This document shows, one piece after another, positions 17,607 to 27,445 of a stretch of DNA of 58,899 nucleotides (positions within the stretch are counted from its first letter, which is position 1; every line of letters begins with the position of its first letter). Source of the DNA: Lentimicrobiaceae bacterium (GTDB lineage: Bacteria > Bacteroidota > Bacteroidia > Bacteroidales > F082); assembly GCA_031262365.1 (NCBI GenBank), contig JAISHW010000062.1, positions 1-58,899 of the forward strand. Direction: 5' to 3'. Below the pieces are notes generated by a model, which saw only the letters and a program-made list of their open reading frames with translations, was not told the DNA's origin and did not search any database. Made by a program: the position numbers and the translations under genes.

Positions 17607-17648
17607 TCTTAAATAGATTCCTAATAGGATAGGATAGGATAGAATAGA

Positions 17649-19424
17649 TTAGAACGTATAATCGTTATCTTCGATCAATTTGTCGGCAATACGACGGCGT
17701 GATTCTTTCACATTTGTTGGTTTCACATAACAAAGTTTGTTTAAAGCGTTGATGTAGTTTTCTTGTTGTGCCTGATCGGCAAACGAAACAACAGCATCAA
17801 GAGCTGCTTTATGAATAATAGCAGCTGATTCGTGTGTTAATACATCAAGAATGTTGCGGTAAAGCATGTTAGCCGCTTCGCCGTTCATGTTTTCCAATTT
17901 TTTTATACGTAAAGCAGTCGATTCCAATATGTAAATTTGCATCAACATATCGGCAAGGTTCATCATCACTTCTTCTTCTTCGCCGATGGTGCGTCCAAAA
18001 GCTTCGTTTACGCCCGGAATAAGCATCAACAAAGATTTTTTTAAGTTACGAATAACGGCAAATTTATCGTTATAATAATTGCCTGTTTGTGCTTCGGCAA
18101 CAGGATTTGCAGCTGTTTTTTTTGCGATGTCGAACAATGGAAAAGTGCTGTCTTTCATGCCTTTTTTCAAAAGTGCATCGATAGCTAACAAACGGTTGAT
18201 TTCGTTCGTTCCTTCAAAAATCCGATTGATACGCGAATCGCGATAGGCTCTATCGACAGGTGTTTCAGCCGAAAATCCCATTCCACCATAAATTTGAACG
18301 GCTTCGTCGACAATGAAATCAAGCGATTCGGAACCATAAACTTTCAAAAGCGCACATTCGATAGCATAATCCGCAACACCTTCAATAGTTGCTTTGCTAT
18401 GATCAACTCCTTGCTTTTCTTTGATCGCGATATTGTCTTGAATGTCTTTGCTTGCACGGTAAATTGCTGATTCTGTAGCAAATGTTTTTACAACTTGTTG
18501 CGCTAATTTATGTTTGATAGCTCCAAATTCCGACAATAATTTACCAAATTGTTTGCGCTCGTTTGCGTAATTAACAGAATGATATACAGCACGTTTCGAT
18601 CCTCCTACTACAGTAGCACCTAATTTAATACGTCCTAAATGCAAGATATTCAAAGCAATACGAAATCCTTCGCCTCGTTTTCCCAGCAAATTCTCAACAG
18701 GAACTTTTACGTCGTTATAGAATATTTGGCGTGTCGACGAGCCTTTGATGCCCATTTTGTTTTCCTCGGGGTTCATCGTTACGCCTTCCCAGTCGCGTTC
18801 GACGATGAAAGCACTCAAAACGCGATCGTTGTCTATCTTGGCAAAAACTGTTTGCACATCAGCAAATCCGCCGTTTGTGATCCACATTTTTTGACCATTC
18901 AAAATATAATGTTTTCCGTCTTCTGACAACGTCGCTTTTGTGCGTCCCGAGTTGGCATCTGATCCGGCTCCCGGTTCAGTCAGGCAGTAGCAAGCCATTA
19001 ATTCGCCCGATGCCAAACGTGGAATATAACGCTGTTTTTGTTCATCATTTCCGTAATAAAGAATCGGCAACGTTCCGATTCCGGTATGGCACATAATAGC
19101 TACTGAAAAAGAGTAACCTGCTCCAAGTGCTTCGTTGGCACGCATTACGGTAAGAAACGATTGTTCGAATCCTTCTAAATCTTCGGGAACCGACAAGCCA
19201 AGCAAACCTAGTTCGCCAGCCTTTTTTAATGTGGCAGGCATCAAACCATCTTCTTTATGATCAATACGATCTAAAATAGGGTATACTTCTGCATCGAGAA
19301 AATCTTTGCAGGTTTTGGTAATCATAACAGTTTCTTCATCAAATTCTTCAGGAATGAAAATGGCTTCTATATCAACATCTTTGATCAGAAATTCACCACC
19401 TTTTAATGCAACTTCTTTGTTCAT
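17649..19424 (-). CDS. Acyl-CoA dehydrogenase
   Basis: 591 residues, longer than the classical 380-residue enzymes because of a C-terminal extension (about 430-591) found in a common bacterial subgroup. FAD/substrate motifs: CYCLTEPGAGSDA (about 142-154), KMWITNGG (about 174-181), RKQFGK (about 288-293), YGGMGF (about 383-388) and RIFEGTNEINRLL (about 404-416), whose Glu aligns with the catalytic base of short-chain enzymes. It catalyses the first dehydrogenation of fatty-acid or branched-chain acyl-CoA oxidation. No etfAB or thiolase gene is in the window. It has its own promoter and terminator. Substrate chain length unknown. Confidence 0.9.
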   Translation of the reverse strand: MNKEVALKGGEFLIKDVDIEAIFIPEEFDEETVMITKTCKDFLDAEVYPILDRIDHKEDGLMPATLKKAGELGLLGLSVPEDLEGFEQSFLTVMRANEALGAGYSFSVAIMCHTGIGTLPILYYGNDEQKQRYIPRLASGELMACYCLTEPGAGSDANSGRTKATLSEDGKHYILNGQKMWITNGGFADVQTVFAKIDNDRVLSAFIVERDWEGVTMNPEENKMGIKGSSTRQIFYNDVKVPVENLLGKRGEGFRIALNILHLGRIKLGATVVGGSKRAVYHSVNYANERKQFGKLLSEFGAIKHKLAQQVVKTFATESAIYRASKDIQDNIAIKEKQGVDHSKATIEGVADYAIECALLKVYGSESLDFIVDEAVQIYGGMGFSAETPVDRAYRDSRINRIFEGTNEINRLLAIDALLKKGMKDSTFPLFDIAKKTAANPVAEAQTGNYYNDKFAVIRNLKKSLLMLIPGVNEAFGRTIGEEEEVMMNLADMLMQIYILESTALRIKKLENMNGEAANMLYRNILDVLTHESAAIIHKAALDAVVSFADQAQQENYINALNKLCYVKPTNVKESRRRIADKLIEDNDYTF

Positions 19425-19453
19425 AATGTACTTGCAGTTTTAAAATTTGCCGA

Positions 19454-19461
19454 CAAAAATA
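19454..19461 (-). promoter_or_regulatory. -7 element of acyl-CoA dehydrogenase gene
   Basis: Minus-strand TATTTTTG matches TAnnTTTG, about 30 bases before the ATG at 19424. Confidence 0.45.
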
Positions 19462-19514
19462 ATGAAAAAACTCTGATTTTCTTTTCAATCGTGAATAGGG
19501 CTTTCGTATTTAAC

Positions 19515-19545
19515 AAAAAAAAGCACCAACAAAAGTGTCGATGCT
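19515..19545 (-). terminator. Terminator after clpC
   Basis: Nine-pair stem AGCATCGAC/GTTGGUGCT (19537-19545 and 19522-19530, with G-T pairs), followed on the minus strand by seven T (19515-19521). Confidence 0.65.
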
Positions 19546-19572
19546 TTGCTAAAAGTTAATGAAATCAGCGTT

Positions 19573-22095
19573 TTACACTTCTTCTTTCTCGGCTTTTTTA
19601 CGTGCTTTGGGTTTCTCGACAAGAGCAACAATGTCTTCTGTTTTTTCGTCTAAATCAAGAACAATCGAATCGTTTACTTTCATTTTTGTTCTGATAATTT
19701 GATCAGCCAACACATCTTCGACATATTTTTGAATGGCTCGTTTCAACGGGCGGGCACCAAATTGTTCGTCCCAACCTTTTTCAACAATAAAATTTTTCGC
19801 TTTGTCTGTAAGTCGAAGTTTGTATCCCATTTCTGCAACACGTTTGTATACATGTGCCAACTCAATATCGATGATTTTATGAATATCTTCAATATCAAGC
19901 GAATCGAAAATAACTACATCGTCGATACGGTTCAAAAATTCAGGTGTGAAAGAGCGTTTCAAAGCGTTTTCGATGACTCCCTGTGAGTATGACGCTTTCT
20001 CTTTTTTACGCGCCGTTGTTCCGTAACCAATTCCTTGACCAAATTCTTTCAGTTGTCTCGAACCGATATTCGAAGTCATGATAATAATCGTGTTTTTAAA
20101 GTCGACTTTACGACCTAAACCGTCTGTTAATTGCCCGTCGTCTAAAACTTGTAATAAAATATAGAACAAATCGGGATGCGCTTTTTCAATTTCGTCGAGC
20201 AACACGATAGAGTAGGGTTTACGACGTACTTTTTCGGTGAGCTGACCACCTTCTTCGTAACCAACATAGCCGGGAGGTGCTCCAACCAGACGCGATACGG
20301 CAAATTTTTCCATGTATTCGCTCATATCAACACGAATCAGCGCGTCTTCGGAGTCGAATAAATATTTTGCCAATACTTTTGCTAAATAGGTTTTCCCAAC
20401 GCCTGTCGGACCTAAAAATATAAACGTTCCGATCGGTTTGTTCGGGTCTTTCAATCCAGCTCTATTACGTCGAATGGCTCTCACGACTTTTTTAATTGCA
20501 TCGTTTTGACCAATTACCGAGCCTTCGAGTTCTTGTTCCATATTGATCAAACGTTCGCCTTCGTTTTGTGCTATTCGCTGTACCGGAACACCTGTCATCA
20601 TTGCTACAACTGCCGCAATATCTTGTTCGGTAACGGGTTTGCGATTATTCATTGTTTCTTCGTCCCATTTCCGCATCGTATCTTCCAATTGCTTGCTGAG
20701 TTTCAACTCCTCATTCCGATATTCCGAGGCTTCAGCAAATCGTTGTGCTTCAACGGCTTTTTTCTTACGTTTTTTAGCTTCATCAATACTTGTTTCGAGT
20801 ATTGTAATTTCTTCAGGAACATTAACGTTGCTGATATGCACGCGGGCACCAGCCTCATCTAAAGCGTCAATTGCTTTGTCCGGAAGATAGCGGTCGGAAA
20901 TATACCGATCGGTCAATTTTACACAAGCTTCGATGGCTTCTGGTTCATAAACAACGGAGTGATGTTCTTCGTATTTACTTTTAATGTTATTCAGAATTTC
21001 GACTGTTTCTTCCGGAGAAGTCGGTTCGACCAGAATTTTCTGGAAACGGCGTTCCAAAGCACCGTCTTTTTCGATATATTGACGGTATTCGTCTAATGTT
21101 GTCGCTCCGATACATTGGATTTCGCCGCGAGCAAGTGCCGGTTTGAACATATTGCTGGCATCGAGCGAACCGGTAGCGTTTCCGGCTCCAACCAAGGTGT
21201 GAATTTCGTCGATAAACAGAATTACATTTGGATTCTTTTCTAACTCTGTAAGCATCGATTTTACGCGTTCTTCGAATTGTCCTCTGTACTTTGTTCCTGC
21301 TACTAATGAAGCCAGATCAAGCATGACAATACGTTTGTCGTACAACGACCGATTGACTTTTTTTTGCACAATGCGCATTGCAAGTCCTTCGGCAATTGCC
21401 GATTTACCAACGCCGGGTTCGCCAATTAGGATAGGATTGTTCTTTTTACGACGACTTAAAATTTGTGCCACACGATCCAACTCTTTTTCACGACCAACAA
21501 TAGGGTCGAGTCTGTTTTCGCGAGCAGCTTTTGTTAAATCACGTCCAAAATTGTCAAGCACAGGTGTTTTTGTTTTGCTCGAAGATGCCGTTTCCTTTTT
21601 TGAAAAAGGATCTTCGCTATGAAACAGATCTTCCTGTTCTTCGTCGTCTTCGCCATAATTTGCCTGATATTTTGTCAGGCTTTCTTTATAAGTTTGATAA
21701 TCGACATTTTGTCGGCTAAAATGTTGTGAAACAATATTATTTTTGTCTCTCAAGATAGAAAGCATCAGGTGTTCAATATCTACGACATCGCTTTTAAACT
21801 CTTTGGCAACCAGATAAGTGAACTTCAAAATACGTTCGGCTTGCTTAGTAAGCGGAAGATTTGTCAGTTCTTCAACGCTTTCATTCACATTTCGAATCAA
21901 TGTTTCAAGGTGTCGCCTGAACGCTTCGATGTCAACTCCTAAATCAATCAGTGCTGTATAGCCTTTTCCTTCGCCACCACGAACGACTCCAAGAAAAAAA
22001 TGCTCTACGCCTATGTATTTGTTTCCCAGTCGTATAGCTTCTTCTCTACTGTAATTTAAGACATTGTTCAATTGTTTTGAAAACTTTGCATCCAT
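19573..22095 (-). CDS. clpC: ATP-dependent Clp protease ATP-binding subunit ClpC
   Basis: 840 residues from the ATG at 22095, giving [20 protein letters not shown], the expected N-domain start. The eight codons from the upstream GTG lack family support. Layout: Clp N-domain with two repeats (about 5-140), AAA+ domain 1 with Walker A GEPGVGKS (225-232), a UVR/linker helix region (about 410-480), and AAA+ domain 2 with Walker A GPTGVGKT and DEIEKAHPD. It unfolds substrates for ClpP in the cytoplasm. It is divergent from gyrA across a 210-base region with a 16-bp palindrome. No McsA/McsB/CtsR neighbours, unlike in Firmicutes. Confidence 0.94.
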   Translation of the reverse strand: MDAKFSKQLNNVLNYSREEAIRLGNKYIGVEHFFLGVVRGGEGKGYTALIDLGVDIEAFRRHLETLIRNVNESVEELTNLPLTKQAERILKFTYLVAKEFKSDVVDIEHLMLSILRDKNNIVSQHFSRQNVDYQTYKESLTKYQANYGEDDEEQEDLFHSEDPFSKKETASSSKTKTPVLDNFGRDLTKAARENRLDPIVGREKELDRVAQILSRRKKNNPILIGEPGVGKSAIAEGLAMRIVQKKVNRSLYDKRIVMLDLASLVAGTKYRGQFEERVKSMLTELEKNPNVILFIDEIHTLVGAGNATGSLDASNMFKPALARGEIQCIGATTLDEYRQYIEKDGALERRFQKILVEPTSPEETVEILNNIKSKYEEHHSVVYEPEAIEACVKLTDRYISDRYLPDKAIDALDEAGARVHISNVNVPEEITILETSIDEAKKRKKKAVEAQRFAEASEYRNEELKLSKQLEDTMRKWDEETMNNRKPVTEQDIAAVVAMMTGVPVQRIAQNEGERLINMEQELEGSVIGQNDAIKKVVRAIRRNRAGLKDPNKPIGTFIFLGPTGVGKTYLAKVLAKYLFDSEDALIRVDMSEYMEKFAVSRLVGAPPGYVGYEEGGQLTEKVRRKPYSIVLLDEIEKAHPDLFYILLQVLDDGQLTDGLGRKVDFKNTIIIMTSNIGSRQLKEFGQGIGYGTTARKKEKASYSQGVIENALKRSFTPEFLNRIDDVVIFDSLDIEDIHKIIDIELAHVYKRVAEMGYKLRLTDKAKNFIVEKGWDEQFGARPLKRAIQKYVEDVLADQIIRTKMKVNDSIVLDLDEKTEDIVALVEKPKARKKAEKEEV

Positions 22096-22144
22096 ATATG
22101 TTTTGTTTGATTTTATCACGTTTTTCTGTATGAGAAATAATTTG

Positions 22145-22152
22145 CAAGAGTA
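22145..22152 (-). promoter_or_regulatory. Possible -7 element of clpC
   Basis: Minus-strand TACTCTTG is one base off TAnnTTTG; a TTGG lies 16 bases further upstream. Weak. Confidence 0.35.
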
Positions 22153-22195
22153 TAAATCAAAAATCAGTCCAATAAAAATACCATGTCAAAAATAT

Positions 22196-22211
22196 TAACA
22201 TTCGAATGTTA
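22196..22211. promoter_or_regulatory. Perfect 16-bp palindrome between clpC and gyrA
   Basis: TAACATTCGAATGTTA is its own reverse complement. It lies about 60 bases upstream of both predicted transcript starts, a place where a dimeric regulator could bind. No matching regulator is known to me. Confidence 0.5.
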
Positions 22212-22255
22212 GTCAATCAACAATAAAAAACGATAAAATTTTAAAGCAAATTTAT

Positions 22256-22263
22256 TACCTTTG
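22256..22263 (+). promoter_or_regulatory. -7 element of gyrA
   Basis: TACCTTTG matches TAnnTTTG, 43 bases before the ATG. Confidence 0.5.
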
Positions 22264-22305
22264 CATACCTTTTAAAAGAGGGTATAAATTTACAATAAAT
22301 ACCGA

Positions 22306-24849
22306 ATGGAAGAGAATTTTGAAAACGAGAAGACAGAAAAGATTATAAAAATCAACATAGAGAGTCAGATGAAATCGGCTTACATTGACTACTCAATGTC
22401 GGTCATTGTTTCGAGGGCTTTACCCGATATCCGCGATGGAATGAAACCCGTTCATCGTCGTATTTTGTATGGCATGGCCGAAATGGGTGTTTATGCCAAC
22501 CGACAAGTCAAAAAAAGTGCACGTATCGTAGGAGATGTCATGGGAAAATACCATCCTCATGGCGATTCATCAGTTTATGATGCCATGGTACGTATGGCTC
22601 AAGAATGGTCGTTGCGTTATCTTTTAGTCGAAGGGCAAGGAAACTTTGGATCGGTCGATGGCGATAGCGCGGCTGCAATGCGTTACACCGAAGCACGACT
22701 ACAAAAATTATCGGAAGAAGTTTTAGCTGATTTAGATAAAGATACCGTTGATTTTAAACCAAACTATAGCGGTGAATACAACGAGCCGACCGTATTAGCG
22801 ACCAAAGTTCCCCTATTGCTCGTAAATGGAGCAAGTGGTATCGCTGTTGGTATGGCGACTAATATGCCGCCTCACAACTTGACAGAAGTCATTGACGGAA
22901 CAATTGCTTACATCGACAATCGCGATATTACGATTACCGAATTGGCGCAATACATTAAAGCACCTGACTTTCCTACAAAAGGAATCATTTATGGTTACGA
23001 AGGCGTACGCGAAGCGTTTGAAACGGGTAGGGGACGCGTTGTCATGCGCGGCGAAGCAACAATCGAAGAAGTCGACAATCATGAACGAATTATAGTAACC
23101 TCGATTCCTTATCAAGTCAACAAGGCTGAAATGATAAAAAAAACAGCTGACTTGATAAATGATAAGAAAATAGAAGGAATTTCTGATATTAGAGATGAGT
23201 CCGACAGACAAGGTATGCGTATCGTGTACGAATTGAAACGTGATGCCGTATCAAGTGTCGTTTTGGCTAAGTTATACCAAATGACGGCATTACAAACATC
23301 GTTTAGTGTAAACAACGTCGCGCTTGTTAACGGTCGTCCGCAAACATTAAACCTAAAAGAACTGATTCATTATTTTGTCGAACATCGCCACGATGTAGTC
23401 GTTCGACGCACCAAATTTGAATTAAACGAAGCCGAAAAACGCGTACATATTCTCGAAGGATTAATCATTGCAAGCGACAACATCGACGAAGTCATCAGCA
23501 TCATCAGAAGCTCGTCAAATACGGATGTTGCTCGCGAATCGCTTTCGCAAAGATTCAACCTTTCCGAAATTCAGTCGCGTGCAATCGTCGAAATGCGTTT
23601 ACGTCAGTTAACAGGACTCGAACAAGACAAACTCAGAGCTGAATTTCAAGAAATAAAAGACCTTATAATAAAGCTAAAAGCTATTCTAGCTGATGAATCA
23701 CTTCAATACGAAATCATCAAAGAAGAACTGCTCACCATCAAAGAAAAATATGGCGACGAAAGAAGAACATCTATCGTTTATTCGCCCGACGATTTCCGTA
23801 TCGAAGATTTGATTGCCGATGAAGCAGTTGTCGTTACAATTTCGCATTTAGGTTATATCAAACGGACACCGCTTAGCGAATACCGCCGTCAGAGTAGGGG
23901 AGGCCGCGGCTCAAAAGGATCCGAAGCACGCGATGAAGATTTTATCGAACACTTGTTTGTCGCTACAAACCACAACTACATGCTTTTCTTCACTGAAAAA
24001 GGAAAATGTTTTTGGATGCGCGTGTTTGAAATCCCGGAAGGAACGAAAACCAGTAAAGGAAGAGCTATTGTTAACATGATAAACATTACTGCAGACGATA
24101 GAGTTAAAGCCTATATTAACATCCAAGATCTTAAAGATCAGGAATATATCGACAACAACTTTATTATTCTTGCAACAAAAAAAGGAACTATCAAAAAAAC
24201 AAGTTTGGAAGCTTATTCGAGACCACGCCAAAATGGCATCAACGCCATTACGATTCGCGAAGGAGACGAATTGCTTGAAGCCCGTTTAACAAACGGAACT
24301 GATGAAGTCATTATGGCATTAAAATCGGGTAGGGCTATTCGATTCAACGAATCGACCGTCAGACCAATGGGACGTAATGCTTCCGGAGTTCGTGGAATCA
24401 CTTTAGCTTCCGAATCAGACGAAGTTGCTGGAATGATCTGTATCAGCGATCCGCAAACCAATATCTTGGTCGTTTCTGAAAAAGGATATGGAAAACGATC
24501 CGATCTCGATGATTACCGTATCACAAATCGAGGTGGAAAAGGAGTTAAAACACTGAATATCACTGAAAAAACAGGAAATTTAATTGCTATAAAAGACGTT
24601 ACAGATAGTGATGACTTGATGATTATCAACAAATCAGGCATCGCCATTCGTATGGCAGTAGCTTCATTGCGCATTATGGGACGTGCAACACAGGGTGTGC
24701 GACTTATCAACCTGCGCGATGAAGATGAAATTGCTGCCGTAGCAAAAGTTTCCCAAGAAGATGAAAACATCGAAGAAGATGAAAACAAGGATATTTCAGT
24801 TGAAAATTCAAATGAAGAACAAACTTCAGAAAATATAACCGAAGCATGA
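22306..24849 (+). CDS. gyrA: DNA gyrase subunit A
   Basis: 847 residues, full length. The breakage-reunion domain begins with [20 protein letters not shown] (26-45). The catalytic tyrosine is Tyr127 in [10 protein letters not shown]. The quinolone-determining region reads [10 protein letters not shown], so the residues matching E. coli Ser83 and Asp87 (Ser88 and Asp92 here) are the susceptible type. A six-bladed C-terminal domain (about 510-820) wraps DNA. Its GyrA box reads QSRGGRG rather than QRRGGKG. An acidic Glu/Asp/Asn tail (about 820-847) follows. Subunit A cuts and rejoins DNA in the gyrase tetramer with GyrB, which is not in the window. Topo IV ParC is unlikely given the complete pinwheel domain and GyrA box. 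Confidence 0.94.
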   Translation: MEENFENEKTEKIIKINIESQMKSAYIDYSMSVIVSRALPDIRDGMKPVHRRILYGMAEMGVYANRQVKKSARIVGDVMGKYHPHGDSSVYDAMVRMAQEWSLRYLLVEGQGNFGSVDGDSAAAMRYTEARLQKLSEEVLADLDKDTVDFKPNYSGEYNEPTVLATKVPLLLVNGASGIAVGMATNMPPHNLTEVIDGTIAYIDNRDITITELAQYIKAPDFPTKGIIYGYEGVREAFETGRGRVVMRGEATIEEVDNHERIIVTSIPYQVNKAEMIKKTADLINDKKIEGISDIRDESDRQGMRIVYELKRDAVSSVVLAKLYQMTALQTSFSVNNVALVNGRPQTLNLKELIHYFVEHRHDVVVRRTKFELNEAEKRVHILEGLIIASDNIDEVISIIRSSSNTDVARESLSQRFNLSEIQSRAIVEMRLRQLTGLEQDKLRAEFQEIKDLIIKLKAILADESLQYEIIKEELLTIKEKYGDERRTSIVYSPDDFRIEDLIADEAVVVTISHLGYIKRTPLSEYRRQSRGGRGSKGSEARDEDFIEHLFVATNHNYMLFFTEKGKCFWMRVFEIPEGTKTSKGRAIVNMINITADDRVKAYINIQDLKDQEYIDNNFIILATKKGTIKKTSLEAYSRPRQNGINAITIREGDELLEARLTNGTDEVIMALKSGRAIRFNESTVRPMGRNASGVRGITLASESDEVAGMICISDPQTNILVVSEKGYGKRSDLDDYRITNRGGKGVKTLNITEKTGNLIAIKDVTDSDDLMIINKSGIAIRMAVASLRIMGRATQGVRLINLRDEDEIAAVAKVSQEDENIEEDENKDISVENSNEEQTSENITEA

Positions 24850-24851
24850 AA

Positions 24852-24859
24852 TAATTTTG
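24852..24859 (+). promoter_or_regulatory. Possible -7 element of TPR protein gene
   Basis: TAATTTTG matches TAnnTTTG directly after the gyrA stop, about 77 bases before the ATG at 24936. No clear -33 box. Confidence 0.35.
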
Positions 24860-24935
24860 GTACAATTATCGTTTAATTAAGTTAAAAAAAATAAGAACAT
24901 TAACAATTAAAGCTTCATAATTAAAAACACAAGCT

Positions 24936-26075
24936 ATGAAAAAAATTGTCATATTATTAGTTGCTCTGTTTTCGATAAACGCAGCAATAGCACAAAAACA
25001 AGAGCGTACAAACGCCTTTATGTACAATAAAAACGGACAGTACGATAAAGCAAAAGAATCGATCGACAAAGCTGCTACAAACGAAAAAACGATTAATGAT
25101 TCGCGTACATGGTTCTATAGAGGAATGATTTACTTGAACATCGTTTCGTCGGAAGAATTTGCCGGTCTCGACCCTGACGCATTAGGAAAAAGTTACGAAT
25201 CTTTCAAAAGAGCTATCGAACTTGATCCGGACGACAAAGAACAACAGCGAGAAGAAATTCTTCCTCGTATTCAAGTCATTGGTATTACTTACTTTCAAGA
25301 AGGCGTAAATAACTTCAATGAAGCGCAATACGGATTCGCTGCTGCTAATTTCAAAAAAGCATACGATGTAGCCTTAACTATCAACAAAGTCGACACCTTG
25401 GCACTTCTTAATGCTGCATTAGCTTCGACAAGAGGCAACGAATTCGAAATAGCACTCAGCTATTATCAAGAACTAAAACAAATGGGCGTAAACGACCCCG
25501 ATTTATACAAAAACTTGGCATCTATTTATCGAAGTCTCGAAGACAGAGAAAGCATGATGGCTGTTTTAGACGAAGGTTTAATGAAATTTCCAGGAGATCC
25601 GGGATTGGTATTAGAAAAAATCAATGCCTATTTAGTGCTAGGAAGAGGTGAAGAAGTTATTGAAGAACTCAAATTGATGGTTGAAAAAGATCCGTCGAAT
25701 CACACCATTTTCTTCGTTTTAGGAACAATTTACGGAGACGAAGAAAACAATCCCGATATTTTCAATAAAGATACCGCTATCGAATACTATAAAAAAGCAA
25801 TTGCTATTAAACCGGATTACTTCGATGCCGTATACAATCTTGGAGCTTTGTACATTAACGAAGCAAACAAAATTACAGCTACCGCAAACGAATTGCCACT
25901 CGAAGAGCAAAAAAAATATGAAGAAATGACCGAAGAAGCTGCTGAAATTCTGCGCACAGCTTTGCCTTATGTAGAAAAAGCACACGAATTAGATCCGAGC
26001 GATGCCACTAAAGCTGCTTTGTTAGGAATTTATTCAACTCTCAAAATGAATGACAAAATAGAATTATTAAAATAA
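24936..26075 (+). CDS. Secreted tetratricopeptide repeat protein
   Basis: 379 residues. Signal peptide (1-19, ending INAAIAQ), then helix-turn-helix repeats. TPR-like signatures are visible around 66-100 (ALGKSYESFKRAIELDPDD), 128-160, 195-225 (LYKNLASIYRSLED), 225-260 and 285-312 (AIEYYKKAIAIKPDYFDAVYNLGALY). A helical tail ends with ALPYVEKAHELDPSD and a shorter final repeat. TPR proteins are scaffolds; no partner can be inferred. It follows gyrA on the same strand and ends in a terminator. Confidence 0.88.
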   Translation: MKKIVILLVALFSINAAIAQKQERTNAFMYNKNGQYDKAKESIDKAATNEKTINDSRTWFYRGMIYLNIVSSEEFAGLDPDALGKSYESFKRAIELDPDDKEQQREEILPRIQVIGITYFQEGVNNFNEAQYGFAAANFKKAYDVALTINKVDTLALLNAALASTRGNEFEIALSYYQELKQMGVNDPDLYKNLASIYRSLEDRESMMAVLDEGLMKFPGDPGLVLEKINAYLVLGRGEEVIEELKLMVEKDPSNHTIFFVLGTIYGDEENNPDIFNKDTAIEYYKKAIAIKPDYFDAVYNLGALYINEANKITATANELPLEEQKKYEEMTEEAAEILRTALPYVEKAHELDPSDATKAALLGIYSTLKMNDKIELLK

Positions 26076-26088
26076 ACTTCAAAGAAGG

Positions 26089-26114
26089 AAAGACCTCAAA
26101 AAGGTCTTTCTTTT
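26089..26114 (+). terminator. Terminator after TPR protein gene
   Basis: AAAGACCT/AGGTCTTT stem (26089-26096 and 26102-26109), loop of 5, followed by CTTTT. Confidence 0.7.
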
Positions 26115-26162
26115 AAAAAACACTATTTAACATAATATATATTATGATTCAAATATATTTCA

Positions 26163-26192
26163 TTGAATTTATATATACTTTTAGTATATTTG
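26163..26192 (+). promoter_or_regulatory. Promoter of DUF3127-kdsA unit
   Basis: TATATTTG (26185-26192) matches TAnnTTTG and a TTG (26163-26165) lies 19 bases upstream, the expected spacing. Confidence 0.65.
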
Positions 26193-26228
26193 CAATGAAA
26201 ATATCGAAACAATTAAACACAATATACA

Positions 26229-26606
26229 ATGGAAATTACAGGAAAAGTCGCACAACTTGGCACTCGCATGGAAGGTCAAGGTGCTCGTGGTCCTTGGGTC
26301 AAACAAGAACTAATTATAGAAACCGAAGAACAGTATCCTAAAAAAGTTTGTCTTATTTGCTGGGGCGATCGCGTAGCCGAAGCCAATAACTTTATAATTG
26401 GACAAACGATTAAAGCCAGTGTCAATATCGAGTCGCGCGAATTTAACGGCAAATGGTATACTGACATTCGTCCATGGCGTTTCGAAGTTATTGGCGCGCA
26501 ACAACAGGCAAATTCACAGCCACATTACGATCCTATGGCTGCTACCGATGTGCCACTACCTACCGATTTGTCGATTTCAGACGAAAGCGACGATTTACCC
26601 TTTTAA
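26229..26606 (+). CDS. DUF3127 domain-containing protein
   Basis: 125 residues. The first 90 match the DUF3127 pattern (MEITGKVAQLGTRMEGQG at the start, KQELIIETEEQYPKKVC, FNGKWYTDIRPWRFE at about 75-89). The fold is expected to be a single-strand-binding-protein-like OB barrel. The tail (95-125) is rich in Gln, Pro and acidic residues and ends DESDDLPF, which resembles the acidic C-terminal tip of SSB proteins. A role in nucleic-acid binding is plausible but inferred. It lies 23 bases upstream of kdsA, so they are probably cotranscribed. Confidence 0.85.
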   Translation: MEITGKVAQLGTRMEGQGARGPWVKQELIIETEEQYPKKVCLICWGDRVAEANNFIIGQTIKASVNIESREFNGKWYTDIRPWRFEVIGAQQQANSQPHYDPMAATDVPLPTDLSISDESDDLPF

Positions 26607-26629
26607 TTTAACATAATATTCATGGTTCT

Positions 26630-27445
26630 ATGAATGTTGATAATTTTTCTTTCTTGAAAAATCTTCGAAAAGATCGTTTCTTTTTGTTAGCTGGTCCATG
26701 TGTTATCGAGGATAAAGAAATGCCCTATTTAATAGCCGAGCAACTGCTTAAAATTACAAAAAAGCTTGAAATACCTTATGTTTTCAAGGCTTCATATCGC
26801 AAAGCAAATCGTTCAAGACTTGACTCGTTTACAGGAATCGGTGATTTGGAAGGATTAAAAATTTTAAAAGATATCAAGAACACCTACAACATTCCGGTTG
26901 TTACCGACATCCATACCGCTGAAGAAGCGGCTCTTGCAGCTGAATACGTTGATATACTTCAAATTCCGGCTTTCCTTTGTCGACAAACAGATTTGCTTGT
27001 GGCTGCCGCAAAAACAGGAAAAATTGTTAACATAAAAAAAGGACAATTTTTATCTGGAAAATCAATGCAATTTGCTGTAGATAAAGTTGTTACATCGGGG
27101 AATAATCAAGTAATGCTAACCGATCGCGGTAATATGTATGGTTATCAAGATTTGGTGGTAGATTTTCGTAATATTGCTGATATGCAACGTTTTAATATTC
27201 CTGTAATTATGGATATCACACATTCGTTACAACAGCCAAATTCCGAATCAGGCATTACCGGTGGCAATCCAGAAATGATTAGTCTGATTGGCAATGCAGC
27301 CATTGCCGCAGGAGCTGACGGAATTTTTATGGAAACCCACCCTACTCCATCATGCGCTAAGTCAGATGGTGCCAATATGCTCAGGATTGATTTAGCTGAA
27401 AGTTTACTCGAAAAATTTGTAAGAATTAAAGAAGCTATCAGTTAA
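26630..27445 (+). CDS. kdsA: 3-deoxy-8-phosphooctulonate synthase (Kdo-8-P synthase)
   Basis: 271 residues, standard length. It condenses phosphoenolpyruvate with arabinose 5-phosphate to Kdo-8-phosphate for lipopolysaccharide. Motifs: AGPCVIED (21-28), FKASYRKANRSRLDSFTG (about 53-70), VTDIHTAEEA (about 95-104), LQIPAFLCRQTDLL, and THPTPSCAKSDG near the C-terminus. Position 24 is Cys, as in metal-dependent enzymes (E. coli, which needs no metal, has Asn here). The gene overlaps the convergent DUF4831 gene by 8 bases at the stop codons. Located away from gmhA/gmhB but in the same core-sugar pathway. Confidence 0.95.
   Translation: MNVDNFSFLKNLRKDRFFLLAGPCVIEDKEMPYLIAEQLLKITKKLEIPYVFKASYRKANRSRLDSFTGIGDLEGLKILKDIKNTYNIPVVTDIHTAEEAALAAEYVDILQIPAFLCRQTDLLVAAAKTGKIVNIKKGQFLSGKSMQFAVDKVVTSGNNQVMLTDRGNMYGYQDLVVDFRNIADMQRFNIPVIMDITHSLQQPNSESGITGGNPEMISLIGNAAIAAGADGIFMETHPTPSCAKSDGANMLRIDLAESLLEKFVRIKEAIS

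Noticed and set aside
17625-17645. Tandem AGGAT repeats near the acyl-CoA dehydrogenase stop
   Set aside because: Only three to four units; a simple sequence run with no evident function.
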